Of a stretch of DNA of 64,000 nucleotides, positions 37,548 through 48,706 are shown piece after piece. The stretch covers positions 419,179-483,178 of the forward strand of contig NW_019775414.1 in the NCBI RefSeq assembly GCF_001039355.2, given 5' to 3'. Positions within the stretch are counted from its first letter, which is position 1. Each line of letters opens with the position of its first letter. The notes under the pieces were generated by a model. The model was not told where the DNA came from, did no database searches, and worked only from the letters and a program-made list of their open reading frames with translations. This DNA is from Lingula anatina (lineage: Eukaryota; Brachiopoda; Lingulata; Lingulida; Lingulidae). The position numbers and the translations under genes are program-made.

Positions 37548-39125
37548 GAAAGTATGGCAGATTTTAGAAAAACAAGTTCAGTAGCAATATTTATGGCAGT
37601 AACAATTGCAAAACTGCAAGATTGTTTAATTAAGTACAAATATGAAAAATGTTATCTGTTTGACTGCTGTGTAGAGGTTCCCTAGATTATTTATAAAATT
37701 ATTTCTAGTCCCAGGGTTGTGTGGAAAAAACTCAAAATGTTTGGGTTGGTAGTTTATATTCTTTTGTAAAGGTTGTGTCATTGTATCTACTTATTTGTAG
37801 GTTTTAAAAAGTTTTTCACGTGACTGAAATCTTGTAAATATTGTATAAACGTATCTTGTACAATGGAAAAAAAGTATGCAAAGTATGAACATTCAAACAT
37901 ATACCATTCAAATGTAATATATTCATATATTTTGCAGAAGGGCAAATAAATATAAATATACAAATGCAAATATTACATTGTTTCAGTTTATTGATTATTA
38001 CGGACAATGAATCACACTTCACTGATATGACATTAACAATGGACGCAAGGAGTATGCTTGTGCTACTAGGTCTAAAACATTTACATACATCTGGATCATT
38101 TTTCTTGTAATTTCAAGGGGTTTTTTTCCCACAAATTGGGATTTTGGCGTAAGTGCTGTGCTAGATTAAATTTCCAATTGCCCACAATACCAGAACAATG
38201 AAATTAAAAACTGGTATTGATTATGTTCCTAAGCATTATTATATTGCACAATTATTGGCAAAACGTTATCATAAACACAATTAAAGATAAAACCGCTTAC
38301 TCTCAGATCTTGAAGAAGATTCATAGGGATAAAACACTGCTTGAATTCAAAATCGGCCCGATTGCATCATTTTTCATTAAGCTGTGTAGTTTTTATGAAT
38401 CTTTTTATTTATTTTTAATTTTAAAACGTATCTTCAAGGTGTGAGTCAGTAATTTAACATTTGACTGATATAGATGCCCGAGTAACAGGAGACATTTGTG
38501 GGGAAAAAAGAATACATAACATTTGTCTGTCCACTTGACAGTATTTGCTTCCTTATTTATTTTTATGATAATAAGTTAACAATTTACTATTATATAGACG
38601 TAGATATTTCACTTCTAGAGGTGCGGGCTCAGAGTTTAAAATGCATATGATCCTGAGATGGAAATGTAACAGAGTTTAAATAAATGCATCGGGGAAAAAT
38701 TTAACATTGTTTGATAAATAATTAATGAGGTACAACAATTGAATCTGAGTAAGAGTTCAATTTTAAGAGTCTTTTACCATGACACATGGCTGGTTGTTGA
38801 AAAAGTCATTATTATATTAATAATTTGAAGAGATTATAATTTTAAAAACTGCCACAGAAAGATTCTTGCAATTAAAATGTCAGAAGTACAGTGAATGTAA
38901 CAAAATTGTTGAAAACTTGCACTCAAAAGTATCAAACACTGCTGTGACTGTTGCACTTAAATCACATTAAAATTCCATGCCATTGTATAAAATAATACAG
39001 TTTAAAGCAGGACACCAGAAAAGTAAATCTGTTAAATAGCCTTTCATAATCTTTGAAACACCACCTTGGCATGTATGGTCTTTTACCTCTAATCTAAACA
39101 GACTAAAAGAACTATGCAATACAAG

Positions 39126-39131
39126 TTTATT
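39126..39131 (-). terminator. Candidate TWNK polyadenylation signal AATAAA
   Basis: The plus-strand TTTATT reads AATAAA on the minus strand, about 420 bases past the TWNK stop. Not confirmed by transcript data. Confidence 0.4.
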
Positions 39132-39546
39132 CCTATCACAGTTTTGATCACCTTGCTTTTCTGACCATAAAATAACCTTACGTTAAAGCAAAATTGTACT
39201 TGACCGGGAAGAAATGCTATAGTCTATTTTACACTATTAGGACTTGGACTCTCTTCTTAGTATCCACTTAGTGCCCTCCTTACCATTTCATTAAAGGAAG
39301 TAAGGCAGTTCATCAAAGTTACAATAATAGTGATATATTTAAAAAAATAAAAACAGGCTACAGAAGGGATCTTGCGAGATGTTGAAATTTTGTGGAGTTA
39401 ATAAATCTGGAGTTAATCTATTATTCTGAAGGAACCATTATGGTTACCACTGTACCTTTAAAATTGTCATTGAAATGTCAGCATTTTGTTTGTTGTGTGG
39501 AGTCCTTTGTGTTTATGATATGTCACAGGTGATGCTACTCTGGGAA

Positions 39547-42500
39547 TTAAAGTTCCTCATCAGATGCTTCTTCAGAATGTTCACTGTGTAATTGATTGTT
39601 AGGTTGTATAGTTTCCTGTATATTTTCCTCTGTAGATGGTTTGCTTGTAGATGGTTTTGACCCAAAACTAAGGGAGTCTTTGTCAAACTTCAGAAGCATG
39701 CTGCCCAAATCACCATCAAAGCGATTTTTCGCCACCTTTAAAAAAAAGAAATTTCAACAGATTATTGTTTTCCTTTATGCTCTTATTGCAAAACAAATTA
39801 TGCAACAAATGGGGCCTTTTTCAAAAGTCTCTGCATTTATCATCTGTGGCCTAGATGGCCAGGTCTTGGGGGGAAATGTGAGTTGTCAGTTGCCAAACCT
39901 AGATAACATCACAAACATTCTGGGTTTGCCTTAACAGTCAATAAGTAAAAAAACATCTGAATCAAGAAAAGACATCAAGAAAAATCTATTTTCAGACCAC
40001 GGTAATAGTAAGAGAAAGTGTTAGCAGGTTACATTTTTGCATTGTGAGTTTAATAGCCTTATGTCATAGATGAAAGTATACTTTGGTCATTTCTATATTA
40101 CTGCACTTTTCACATGGTCTTGCGTTTATTTATTTCTGCTGATGTGTCCATATTTTAAGTCTTTGTAGTGCATGGTAGTTTATACCAGTTCAATTCTCTT
40201 GGTGTTGTGCCATACTAGTCTGTGAACTTTTATATAAGAACCAATAAACATAATACAGATATAAAAACCCGCATATTCAGGTTATGTCACTGGTAATCCC
40301 ACTATATTCTCCATCTACTTTTTTGCATATGTGTCCATTTTCTTGTATATGTGCATATTTTCTTAGTTGTTCTTCTGTGACACAGCATTGCTGGGGCATG
40401 TGAAAATAACATCACTTGCACACAGAATATCACCATATTTTCCCCCCAATCTCTTACCTGTATATACTTTTTTGGTTGTGTCGTGACTTTCATATTTTCT
40501 ACTAGCTGGAGCAGCAGTATGTTGTCTGCCTCTTGACTTGCCTTAGCACTGCCAAAGATGGACCCAATGTGAAGGGCTTCTCCATTTGGTTCCTGGAATT
40601 AAACCACAACTAGGGATAAAAGAATGAAATAGAAATCTGTTTATGCCTTAACAGAAACTTGACTACATATATTACTACAGAAGTTTAAAGTGCAAAAACT
40701 CAAATAGCAACTGAATGAGAAAATAAGAACTTCACAAAAAAATCTTAATCATGTATTACACCAAATGGAACAAATGACATATTTCATAATTGAACTGTTG
40801 GTGTCAGCAATACATTACCTTTATCATAATATACATGTATATCTTTTCTGGCTCTGAGGCTACCAAGGAACATGAACACGTGCTTAATTATGACTACACT
40901 CAACCTGGCTTCTTCCCCTCTGACACATTCCACCTACCTTTCTCGGATGAATGACCAAGGTCACGTGGCAGTTTTTGGAAGTTGCAAACTGGCGAAAGGC
41001 AGCCACCACCTCATCCTGTTGAGTTAACCTATCAAAATTGCGGTTCCTGTCCCCCAGTTGTCCCATTCCCATCATAAACTGCAGGTTGTCCACTATAATG
41101 TGGGAGATGTCATGGACGTACACAGCGTGGTCCATGGTCTGGAATACAAAAAGTCACACTTCATCTTCAAATTTCACCAGTATTCATCGAAAAGTAAAAG
41201 CAGCTTTTGCTGGTCAAATATTAATCAACCTATGTATTGTGTTTGTCAGTGATGTCTTAATTAAATGATGTCTGTAATGAAACTCATGCTACCGGAATGA
41301 GGAGATACAAAAAACATTTGAAAAATTTACTCCATTTGAAGCTTTTGATTAATAAACTGAACAGGAACTCTAAAAAAAGTACATTAATCTAATTATCAAT
41401 GACATGTATTTTAAAACAAATAAGCATGAACTGTGTATCCACATAGATGAGCAAAAACTTTACCTTTTCGAAGAAAAGTCATCAACAGTTATATAGTCTC
41501 AATTTAAACAGTACCTGCACACTCAAGCACTCCCACACACATGCTCAAAACAATGAGGACTTACATCTATAACTCTTTTTAAACTCTCCTGGCCATGGAA
41601 TGCCATAAAATGCATTGGCAGTTGTTCAAACTGGTCAGCATATTTATCAAATTCTGCAAAGTGAGTGGCTAGGTTTTTTCTAAAAATTAAAAGCCAGATA
41701 ATTTGTGTTCAATCATTACATGAAGCACATAACATTTATATATACTTGATTTTTTTTTTGCTTGTAAAGCTCTGATTGAGAACTTTGTATGAGCATGATA
41801 TTATCTTTAAGGCTTGTTTGATTTAACTTAATCTAAAATTGCAACCTGCCTTGCAAACTGGATCAGCATTGTTTTCATCAAACGTACATTCTTGATTTCA
41901 AAACTTCCCCATAGAGTGTTCACCTAGATATAGTAAAAGTTTATATTAATTGACGACATAAAAAAAAAAAAAACATTTAAAAAATACTTTGTTAACAACA
42001 GTTTACTGAAACATTTGTTTCAATGAATTGAATGCTTTCCCAAATCTTGCTTCCCAAGAAACATCTCAAATGGGTACAGTTTCTTAATGTCAATTTATTA
42101 CAAACATATTTGAGGTCTACGGGCTCATTGGATTCCCACAGACGCCATCAATCCAACTCTGCGGGGACATGCTTTCAGTTACACAGTTAAACACACCTCC
42201 TCCCGGCATTGAGTAAAATACAGTTAAGCTGATTGCACTCAGCAAGAGTCCCCACAAAGTTGAATCAATCTGCATAGACTGATGGTGTCAATGGGAATGG
42301 AGTTTTATATCAATGTGGGATGTGGCTTACACCCTGTATGCAGAGGTCCAGGGACAGCTCGCTGATGAAGGTGGTTTTTCCAGAACCAGTGGGCCCAGTA
42401 ACTATGGTCAATTCCCCCCTTCTGTGTCCCTTCAATAGCTTGTTTAACAGTGGGAATCTTTTAAACTGAAAGTATATTTAATGCCATGTTTATAAATTCT

Positions 42501-44269
42501 ACCAACTCAATTAATGATTTCATTCTTATTTTCAGTGTATTAGTTTAAGACTTTCTGAGCAAATAAAAACATTTTTTTTCATCATTTTAGAAGCTTAAGA
42601 ACCATATCACTCTGGAAAATATCTTAAAGTAGCAAATCAAATGAAGAAATATATTTGACCTGATACCATTTTGGTGCCTTCTAAGCAACAACACCCTTAA
42701 ATATAGTAACTTAAACCATAATAAAAATGCTAATTGCTACATCAGAGTATTTACCTGAATTCCCTTGACTTGCTCCACAAGAGAGAGCTCTGACTGGACC
42801 TCAAATCTCAAATCCTTAAAGTGCTGTATATACTGATGACCAGCACGTGTGGCAAATTTTAAGATTCGTGACAAGCTCTTGCCCTGTCTCAAAGCATCCA
42901 TGGGTGTCGGGACTGGAGTCAGAGGTCTTTCAAGGAAGTAAAAATATCAAACTTGAAATTATTTTTGCTGTTGTAAAATATATAAATGTGTTAATTAAAT
43001 TACCAACTTTCTGTATTAAGTGTGTCCACTAGAAGTTCCCTCATGATTCCTTTTCTGACATCAGAAATAGTCTAGAAATACTTTGTTGATCACTTTTTAG
43101 AGGTTACCAATTTTGAAAATACTGAACAGCAACCAAATTAAAGAAGAATAGTGTAACCTCTCCTCTACTTCTCAATTTTGTAAAAGTAATCTGCTCACCT
43201 AAATAACGAGCACCTCTCGTAACCCAGTTTCTTAGACAGTTGTCTGGCAGCATTGAATCCAGTGATATCATTCCCAAACCACAGCACTATATGGTCAAAC
43301 TGCTCAAGGAATGGCAAAACCTGTAGATGGAATAAGAACAAATGAACTTTTGGTATTGGGGTGATATGTACCAACAAGCTTTTCATAAGACTAAGCACAA
43401 ATTGAAGAAGACATGTCACTGGGCTATTCCATAAGTGAATCAAGGCTAACTGATTAAAATCATACTGCAAATAAAACTGACAATTAATTGAATTCGTTAA
43501 TCACACAGAAGTTGAAATCAATCACCTAAATGAGATACAATATTCCCCATGCCAATCAGATGGTTTATGCCATCACATATAATTTCAGCAAATTTTAATT
43601 TAGCTCTTATGCCTACAGCTTTTCATCTTGGATGTATTTACATTAAAATTAATACAGCCTTTACAAATACCTCCAGTGGCAGAGTATCATTGCCCCATGG
43701 AAGAGACAGTACTGGCTGCCTCAGCTCTTGAAATACAGCCATAGCATCAAACTCATTGGCTGTGATTATAACCCTGTCAGTTGATTTTGCTGTGACAGTG
43801 TTTATTCCAAACAAACACCAGTAGCTTAGTCTGAAAAAATGTCAAACAAAACAATTTATATTCATATAAATTTAATGTTGTCAAAGTTTTCGATGTGCTT
43901 TTCAAATGTGAGTCAGGCATCAAAGCAATTGTGTTTGAGGGATCTTCTTTAACACAAGCTTACCAAGAAAAAGACTGATGTTTCTTAGGTGAGCAACCGT
44001 TCATTATAATAGATTTTCACTGTATTTTAGATCCATTTCCCTTGAAGTGATTTTTTCATTCATTCAAAAGAAGACAATTAATAACAATATTCTGCATACT
44101 TTTGATCAATCAGAAAATTCAAAACTTCGTTTTATAAGCAATTTTTCATTTTGTCAGTGACAGCCAAACAAATTCATTTAATTGGCACCTATTTCAAGTG
44201 AATTGTCATCTGGAAGACTGCTTTTATTATGAACTTGTTACATTTCTCTCTCTCTCTCTGTCTCTCTCT

Positions 44270-44364
<95 letters not shown>

Positions 44365-46607
44365 GACATGANTGGTAATATAAGTCTGTTTCCAGTATGG
44401 TCCACCCTCACAGAAAATTGCTTTAAGATAGCTTTATTCAATTCCTGGAAAAACAATAATGAATTCTATTAGACTTGAATCAATTTTATAATCTAACACA
44501 AGCACAATTCATTGTTCATTGTTCAGATTACTTGGTCTGGCCTCCTTTTCTTTTTTTACAAATAACTGCAGTCATAAAAATACAGAATGCCACATTTTTT
44601 ACCTCTTCAATAAGCATAATGGTTTAAACAGTGCATACTCTCAAATGCATGTAAATGTAGGTGCATTTTCTGCCACTTTTTTACATTCATTAATACCTTT
44701 ATATCAAATTCCAAAAGAATGTCATCAATGTCAGAATCCTCATGTATTGCTTCTGTTGCTTCCCACGTCTTTAACAAAAGCATTCTATCTTTCTCATTCA
44801 TCGAATCTTCACCAACACATGCCTGTCTCTTTCTGAAGAGAAAAATGTTTTCATAATCAAATTCAAGATAACAAATCTACAGAACCAGGCTGAAATATTA
44901 ATCAGTTTGGGTGCAGATTGTGTCCAAAGACCATTAATTTGTAACAAACCAAAGCAATGAAGCTTACATGTTAGCTAAGTCCAAACTGACCTCACTTAGT
45001 CATCATTTTTTTTTTCAGTCTGAAGAAGGCTTTGTCCATGATGGCCATAAGCTACATGTAAGCATTAAATATTCTGCTTGTGTGTGATGATACAAGCCTG
45101 TAGCCAGCAATTTCAGAGGGAGGTTCGTTTTCTGAAAAAGTGGACCTTTTACAATAAAATCCTCAAGTACATAGGTCAAATTTTACCCAGAGTGGACCTT
45201 TTCCCAGCAAAAAGGGTGGTTCTTTCAAACCCCCCGAACCCCCCCTGGCTACGGGCCTGTGATAATTGGGCAAATAGTTCAGAACCATTTTCGTCCATGT
45301 TGTGTCTGATTAATCCAAATTATTTGCACTTCAGCATAATTCTCCTATCACTTAATATAACTTTGTAAACATACCGTTTTTGGTCTATGTCTGAACGGTG
45401 CACAGCAATATTGTCTTGCAGAAGATCCCATGAGCCACATTTTTTACAGTTAAGGCATACAAAATATCCTGAAAAATTAATGACATTGATAATAGAAAGT
45501 ATTTGATCCATAACAATAGTTTCAGTTATGAAATACATGATCATATGACTGTTTATCTTAAAATGTTTTATACATCATTACTCTAACAGATAGTCTAATG
45601 TCTTTTCTTATTTCTCTATCCACATTCTGAATAACATGAAGTGTAAAATAATATCCGAACTTTGATTAATCTGTAACCACATACCAGTTCTCAAGTTGAT
45701 GAACAGCTGTTCTTTTTGTGAGACTTTTTCTTTGGTGACTCGAGGACATGTTATTTTCAGGCAAGTATGACCTTAATATAAAATACACTACCAGTATATA
45801 AGTGACAGTAAATGGACGAAAGACTACGATTCTGCAAATTTGAAATTTATAGTAACAATTCTGTGGCCAGGTCTTCTTTGCTTTAATATTCTGTTAAATG
45901 GAACAGTTACATTAAAAACCCTTCACATATATAATGCTTTAAAATATTACCCACATAAATAAAATAAAACTTAAAGAACCTCAGCAATCACAATTTCACC
46001 AGAAAATGTCTTCGTTTTACACTTTACCTTGCTCTACATTAATCTCATTATCACTCAAGAATTTCTTCATCTCTGATGGAGTAACAGTCTTCTCCTGGTG
46101 CAGGAGAGTCACTGACCTGACTTGCTGAGACAACACACTGTTCTGCTGAGCGCAACCAAAACTTGGCCACTGTTTACAGAGACACAGAGTAGAAAAAGCC
46201 CTGGGACACATCCCAAAAACTGGGGGCGATGCAGCGAGGAACTTGCTATGTAAAACACCATCTTGGTGGCTCCCACTCCACTTCCATTCTGCTTTAGCAG
46301 TCTGTGATTGTTTTTCTATGTTTTCATGACAAGAATGCAAGTTATACACTGCAGGTTGAGCAGGCCTTAGAGACGTGTTCAGTATTTTGTTTGTGTCAAG
46401 CTGCATATCACACGTCCCCCAACATCCACTGTCATGACTGTGAATTACATCATCATTGGGACAATGTTGGATACTGACTGATATAATGGGATCAGAAGAT
46501 GTTGATGTTGATTCATTTTTCCTTTTAGACCAATGTCTGTTCTGAGTTGTCAAATGGCTGGCAGTTTTCAATTTTGTCAAAGCAGACACTTTTTTCAATG
46601 CAGCCAT
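39547..46607 (-). CDS. TWNK: TWNK, Twinkle mitochondrial replicative DNA helicase
   Basis: Minus-strand exons, 5' to 3': 46607-46028, 45771-45685, 45468-45375, 44832-44697, 44444-about 44373, 43830-43671, 43320-43199, 42926-42755, 42465-42331, 41923-41850, 41679-41565, 41138-40938, 40592-40458, 39735-39547. Twinkle is the hexameric 5'-3' helicase of the mtDNA replisome (RecA/DnaB fold, T7 gp4-like). Visible: a basic, hydroxylated N terminus fitting mitochondrial import; cysteine-containing remnant of the primase zinc domain (GHTC...[10 protein letters not shown]); topoisomerase-primase-like part ([25 protein letters not shown]); linker LSRIL; Walker [26 protein letters not shown]; Walker [34 protein letters not shown]. 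About 30 residues expected between exons 5 and 6 are missing at the CA repeat. The 3' end converges on TTC28. Confidence 0.95.
40938..41138 (-). CDS. TWNK: TWNK exon 12 (Walker B and motif H3/H4 region)
   Basis: Sixty-seven codons, [21 protein letters not shown] to [17 protein letters not shown] holds the Walker B aspartate; QFMMG and the [10 protein letters not shown] strand follow as in human Twinkle. Clean phase-0 junctions on both sides. Confidence 0.97.
41680..41849 (-). other. TWNK intron with probable GC-AG splice sites
   Basis: On the minus strand exon 10 ends TTTGCAAG and continues GCAGGTTG; exon 11 follows acceptor TTTTTAG with AAAAAACCTAGCC. Using the nearby GT (four bases on) leaves the frame shifted by one base. 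Using AAG/GCAGGT gives TTT-GCA-AGA-AAA-AAC, that is F-A-R-K-N, and the segment from F-A to Q-L-P is then the same length as in human Twinkle. The GC donor is therefore preferred, although a one-base error in the A6 run is an alternative. Confidence 0.65.
42331..42465 (-). CDS. TWNK: TWNK exon 9 (Walker A P-loop)
   Basis: Forty-five codons: [53 protein letters not shown] is the nucleotide-binding P-loop and is identical to the human motif. The donor is GGT/GTAAGC and the next exon opens [10 protein letters not shown] in phase 0. Confidence 0.97.
44255..44372. repeat. TC then (CA)45 microsatellite with an undetermined base
   Basis: A short TC tract (about 44255-44270) passes into 90 bases of CA (44274-44363), followed by AAGACATGA and a single n at 44372. 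On the minus strand TWNK exon 5 ([19 protein letters not shown], then RLILP) runs straight into the n and the TG repeat without a recognisable donor. Sequence has probably been collapsed or lost here. Confidence 0.9.
45093..45259. mobile_element. MITE copy 1 (CAGGCCCGTAGCCAG termini), in a TWNK intron
   Basis: Ends CAAGCCTGTAGCCAG and CTGGCTACGGGCCTG are inverted repeats. Immediate flanks are TGATA on both sides (45088-45092 and 45260-45264), a plausible 5-base target duplication. The interior shares AAAGTGGACCTTTTAC, AAATTTTA and a TTCGAACCCC-type segment with a second copy at 51783-51950. It is 167 bases and non-coding, so it is non-autonomous. Copies of this kind of end are common in marine invertebrate genomes, from general knowledge; superfamily not assigned. 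Confidence 0.8.
46209..46211 (-). other. Alternative internal start codon of TWNK
   Basis: ATG at 46211-46209 (minus) would start [15 protein letters not shown], a second stretch without acidic residues for about 35 residues and with arginine, lysine and serine, again like a mitochondrial presequence. Starting here would give an N-terminal region close to the human length (about 60 residues before GHTC), versus 193 from the ATG at 46607. Confidence 0.35.
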
Positions 46608-47347
46608 TGTCTTTATTATCCTTCTTGTGGTAAAAACAAATTGGAGCTTGATTTCCAATACTTACTGCTTCTGAAACGTAAAGCAAAGTTCAATAATGTC
46701 AACATAACCACAGCATATTCTTCTTATAAACCATAAAATATTATCCCCCTTCAAAAATGATAAATAAAAAATAAATAAAACAAAAATAAAAATAAATAAT
46801 ACTTGTATTTCTACCAACTTAATTCAAGCAAGGTATTACATGTATCTATATCCTTGGGTCAAACAAATTATGATAAGATGCAATTATACCTTTTTCCTTT
46901 TTCAAAGGTTATTGAAAGAGCCTTATAAAGGGCAGCAAAAACTAAATACAGTTGCACACACATCCTCCAAGCGACTCATAAGCCTATTTATCACCGCAAA
47001 CATGGCCACATATTCTCAGGTAAAATGTATGGGTAAAGGGGTACTGTATGTCATTTCTTAAAATTGCATAGGCCATGGTGGTTCCTAATTAAGGTATTAT
47101 TAAGGATAAGAGGGTTATGGGGTCCAACAGGCTATATTTTTCTGCATGCAACAATTTTCTTTTAACCCCCCTCCTCCAAATTTCTGCACGTTTGCAGTAA
47201 CCCTCCAGTAGTAACTCTGTGGCATTCAATGTCAAATTACATCTTTAAATAAGCAAGGTTGACGGAAAGTACAAAAAGAAACAATGTTTTATCAAGATCT
47301 TACTTGTTCAAATTCGCTTAAAATGAAATTTTTTCGTAAGTTTTAAC
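46608..47347. other. Region upstream of the TWNK start
   Basis: A minus-strand acceptor-like CGTTTCAG lies at about 46674, so the ATG exon of TWNK probably has a 5' untranslated part fed by an upstream leader exon. A plus-strand open frame (46840-47061) is bounded by acceptor-like TTTTTCAAAG and donor-like CAGGTAAAA but resembles nothing I know. It contains a 24-base motif also found at 50281-50304. Confidence 0.35.
46745..46801. repeat. AAAT-rich low-complexity tract
   Basis: Irregular AAAT/AAATA units on the plus strand (TTTA on the minus), upstream of TWNK exon 1. Simple sequence only. Confidence 0.8.
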
Positions 47348-47440
47348 CTTGGCGAAGAGTTCCACAAGCATCTTGCTCAACTTGTCACGTTTTTCGATAC
47401 CCGCGATGTTTTTGTCTTTCACGCTTATCAAATGGTCCAT
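47348..47440 (-). CDS. Orphan first-exon-like frame of 31 codons (TWNK leader or separate gene)
   Basis: On the minus strand ATG at 47440 in the context CCACCTATGG starts MDHLISVKDKNIAGIEKRDK, continues LSKMLVELFAK, and meets AAG/GTTAAA, a weak donor. Codons are GC-richer than the surroundings and look genuinely coding. If spliced to the acceptor near 46674 it would stop after two codons (AAG-CAG-TAA) and act as an upstream frame in the TWNK leader. Otherwise it is the first exon of a small gene whose remaining exons I could not find. The protein is not recognised. Confidence 0.3.
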
Positions 47441-48706
47441 AGGTGGCGAGAAAACAAGCGAACACCAAACCGAAGCCCTTTGTCAGATTTCAATGGCATT
47501 TAGCACGTGGGTAATGGTTCAGAGGAGAAATAAACACATAGTCATTTCGTGTTTGATAAGTTTATTAATAACAGTTTACATTATCGTTTTGTTAAAAATA
47601 TTTTGAAAGTGGAGGATCCAAAATTTTATGTTAGAAAAAGTTAGGCAATATTCTGTATAGGGTCTTCAAACTTCACTTCTCAAACGGGTGATCAGACTAA
47701 CATAAAGAACACAGAACAAGATACACATATTTGTAAAAGTAAAGTAAGTATTTTATTGCGTAATTATAGTGTTTTCCTAAGAAACTTGCGTACAATTAAA
47801 AAAATTAATATATGGCAAATTGGGTAATTAAAAAATTAAAACTGTCGATTACCCTGATAGTCATATTGTGCTCTAACAAGTGTACCCTTAGGCCTATTCG
47901 AACATAACATTTAACATTTATCTTTAAGCTTTTTACTAAGTCAAACATAAAATGTTATTTTGTTCAGAGTTTACTCTCTTCCAGCAATGACTTCCACCAC
48001 TCTGCATTTATGTTTAATTATTTTTCTTCCTTTCCTTTGACACCATCGTTTCATGTACGCTGTTTTAATATGAAAACGCAAGAGCACCTAATCCAAACTG
48101 AATTTGACTAAACCTTGGATATTACATGCAAGATCCGGTGGGTCTCACTGAAAATAAATATTTACAAACAGACGATAATCCGACTTTAGGCACCAGTTTA
48201 TAAGTAAGGACTTTTTTAATGAAAATAGAGCGTGCACCACAGGCCAAAAATTCAAAGGACAAAAATTCCCTGAAAATGTTAAACTCACACGTCTAAGCCC
48301 TTATTTAAAATGTCAGATTGTCTATGAAAACTTGTTATATGTAAAAATAGATTACTTGAGTTTTGAACTCTAGAGTCCGTTTTCACACTTTTTTCATTTT
48401 GATTATGTACATAAAACTATTAAAATCAACAGAAAGCGCTTTCGGGTACCCTGATTAAAAATATAATCGTCTTAAAATACTCTTTCCTTCACTTCTAGTT
48501 TAAAAAATCGAATTCCAAACGGAGGATATGTAACTGACATTTTTCTTTTATACATTGACCTATTTTGGAAATAACGCATTCTAACGCTTTTAACAAACAA
48601 CGCGAACCTCGCTCAGCGAGATACGCCAAACTGTTAACGACCATATAAATAATCAATATATTGAGAAAAAATATTTAAAAATTCATATCCAGATAATGAA
48701 TACATT
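47441..48706. other. Intergenic region and 3' UTR of the 48.7-50.4 kb gene
   Basis: AT-rich, with stops in all frames. TTTATT at 47752 gives AATAAA on the minus strand, about 0.95 kb beyond the stop of the next gene, as a candidate poly(A) signal. Nothing else is recognised. Confidence 0.5.

Larger units (their letters stand above)
36726..39546. other. 3' untranslated and intergenic region between convergent TTC28 and TWNK
   Basis: There is no protein-like frame on either strand. AATAAA on the plus strand at 37542 and 37945 are candidate TTC28 poly(A) signals. TTTATT at 39126 gives AATAAA on the minus strand for TWNK. Transcripts could overlap tail to tail if distal sites are used. Confidence 0.6.

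Noticed and set aside
46840-47061. Plus-strand 73-codon frame bounded by splice-like sites
   Set aside because: It would need a plus-strand gene inside the TWNK upstream region; no partner exons were found and the translation is not protein-like.
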